This document shows positions 63,127 to 64,000 of a stretch of 64,000 nt of DNA, piece by piece. Each line of letters begins with the position of its first letter. The first letter of the stretch is position 1. A program made the position numbers and the translations under genes. Origin of the DNA: Pseudomonas sp. MTM4. Lineage in GTDB: Bacteria; Pseudomonadota; Gammaproteobacteria; Pseudomonadales; Pseudomonadaceae. Below the pieces are notes generated by a model. The model did not search any database, had not been told where the DNA came from, and saw only the letters and a list, made by a program, of their open reading frames with translations. The DNA is taken from assembly GCF_019355055.1 (NCBI RefSeq), contig NZ_CP048411.1, positions 1,364,001 to 1,428,000 of the forward strand, written 5' to 3'.

Positions 63127-64000
63127 TCAGCTCAGAATCGCGCCATAACGTTCGCAATGGAAGTCCGAATCGCCAAGGCAGGCCTGGGCCACACGAATGC
63201 GCTTGAGGTACAGGCCAAGGTCGTATTCGTCGGTTACGCCAATACCGCCGTGCATCTGCACCGCCTCGTTGGAAATCCGCTGCGCGGCCTCGTTGATCTT
63301 CCACTTGCCCAGGCTGACCAAGCGGGCCCGCTCGCTGGCATCCAGCTTGGTGTCATCCAACGCCTCGAAGGCCGCCATGACCACGCTGCGCGCCAGCTGC
63401 AGGTCGACATACAACCGCGCCGCCCGATGCTGCAATGCCTGGAACGAACCGATGGGCGCATCGAACTGCACCCGCGTGCGCAGGTATTCCAGCGTCATCT
63501 CGAAGATCCGCTCGGACATACCGAGCAGCTCCGCCGCCAGGCAGGCACGACCGCGATCCTGCGCCCGTTCCAGGACCGCCGCGGCATCACTCTCGCCGAG
63601 GCGTGCCGAGCACGGCACGCGCACGCTATCGAAGGCCAGCGCCCCGTGGTTGCGTGCATCCACCAGCGTCTGGGGCGTGACGTGCAGCCCCTCGCTAACA
63701 GCAGGCACCAGGAACAGCGCCGTCTGGCCGTCTTCGAGACGGGCAACGGTCAGAAAAGCATCAGCCTCGCGTGCATCCAGTACCCATGATTTGGTGCCGG
63801 CGAGCAGGTAGTCGTCCGCATCGGCAACAGCTCGCAGCGCGACCCGCTCGGGGGCGTGCCGATGGCTTTCTTCCAGGGCCAGGGCCAGGCGCTGCTCACC
63901 GCTGATCAAGGCCGGTATCAGCGCCTGGCGCTGCGCCTCGCTACCCAACTCCTCAATCAAACTGCCGCAGAGCACGATGCTCGACAGCAGCGGCGAGGGG
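63127..64000 (-). CDS. Acyl-CoA dehydrogenase (5' end beyond window)
   Basis: The frame is open to base 64000 (...PSPLLSSIVLCGSLIEELGS), so the GTG at 63975 is not the start. About 290 residues are present: LALALEESHRH, GTKSWVLDAREADAF, and the C-terminal domain with YLRTRVQFDAPIGSFQALQHRAA and MHGGIGVTDEYDLGLYLKRI. It belongs to the shorter acyl-CoA dehydrogenase type that forms heteromers in steroid degradation; a partner may lie just outside the window. Confidence 0.85.
   Translation of the reverse strand, partial: PSPLLSSIVLCGSLIEELGSEAQRQALIPALISGEQRLALALEESHRHAPERVALRAVADADDYLLAGTKSWVLDAREADAFLTVARLEDGQTALFLVPAVSEGLHVTPQTLVDARNHGALAFDSVRVPCSARLGESDAAAVLERAQDRGRACLAAELLGMSERIFEMTLEYLRTRVQFDAPIGSFQALQHRAARLYVDLQLARSVVMAAFEALDDTKLDASERARLVSLGKWKINEAAQRISNEAVQMHGGIGVTDEYDLGLYLKRIRVAQACLGDSDFHCERYGAILS

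Noticed and set aside
1..64000. CRISPR arrays, tRNA or rRNA genes
   Set aside because: Looked for regular direct repeats and tRNA-like cloverleaf sequences by eye; none found.

Overview
The window looks like a high-GC gammaproteobacterial chromosome, most likely Pseudomonas of the P. stutzeri type. The signs are codon use, a REPIN-like palindrome pair, Pseudomonas-style extragenic repeats and gene content. It holds most of a steroid (probably bile-acid or sterol-derived) degradation cluster. Coordinates and family calls come from reading translations by eye; no database search was run.

Layout. 1-2.5 kb: a degenerate GGDEF membrane protein, an AraC regulator and two small ORFs. 2.6-6.2 kb: a GMC flavoprotein with a Tat-exported small subunit, then the Rieske oxygenase KshA. 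6.4-12.3 kb: two LuxR-type regulators, an MMPL/RND transporter and a YCF48-like protein. 12.5-16.1 kb: thiolase, MaoC hydratase, IpdF-type SDR, a REPIN and a second SDR. 16.3-25.1 kb: a tightly coupled ring-C/D operon, hsaC-ipdA-ipdB-hydratase-ipdC-echA20-two acyl-CoA dehydrogenases-fadA6. 25.2-29.9 kb: esterase, a third LuxR, SDR and Baeyer-Villiger monooxygenase. 30.4-35.1 kb: a side-chain aldolase with a DUF35-MaoC partner, divergent from a PQQ-haem dehydrogenase. 35.2-43.1 kb: a seven-gene leftward operon (SDR, SDR, SnoaL-like, OYE, acyl-CoA ligase, MBL, DUF1302). 43.3-47.7 kb: a rightward operon of MFS, HsaD and a BaiCD/BaiH-type reductase. 47.7-53.3 kb: a foreign-looking islet with a zinc-ribbon protein, an IS1182-family element, an MFS gene broken by an amber codon, TetR and an alphaproteobacterial-type second tyrosyl-tRNA synthetase. 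53.7-64 kb: the steroid cluster resumes with two DUF1329 proteins, DUF1302, SnoaL-like, two SDRs, an acyl-CoA ligase and an acyl-CoA dehydrogenase cut by the window end.

How the genes work together. KshA hydroxylates C9 to open ring B. HsaC (extradiol cleavage) and HsaD (C-C hydrolase) take apart ring A. IpdF, IpdC, EchA20, IpdAB, FadA6 and the acyl-CoA dehydrogenases take the remaining hydrindane (rings C/D) to central metabolites. The aldolase/hydratase pair, ligases and BVMO/esterase pair look like side-chain modules. The MMPL, YCF48, DUF1329 and DUF1302 proteins probably handle the hydrophobic substrate in the envelope. KstD, KshB, HsaA/B and HsaF/G are not in the window.

Main novelty. 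An 18-bp dyad, consensus TAGTCCNNNNNGACGATG on the coding strand, lies upstream of at least ten steroid transcription units. In most cases it is followed 19-22 bp later by a GATNAT-like hexamer. If that hexamer is the -10, the dyad is centred near -42.5, the classical position of a LuxR-family class II activator box. Three LuxR-type regulators are encoded in the cluster, so this looks like a cluster-wide regulon signal.
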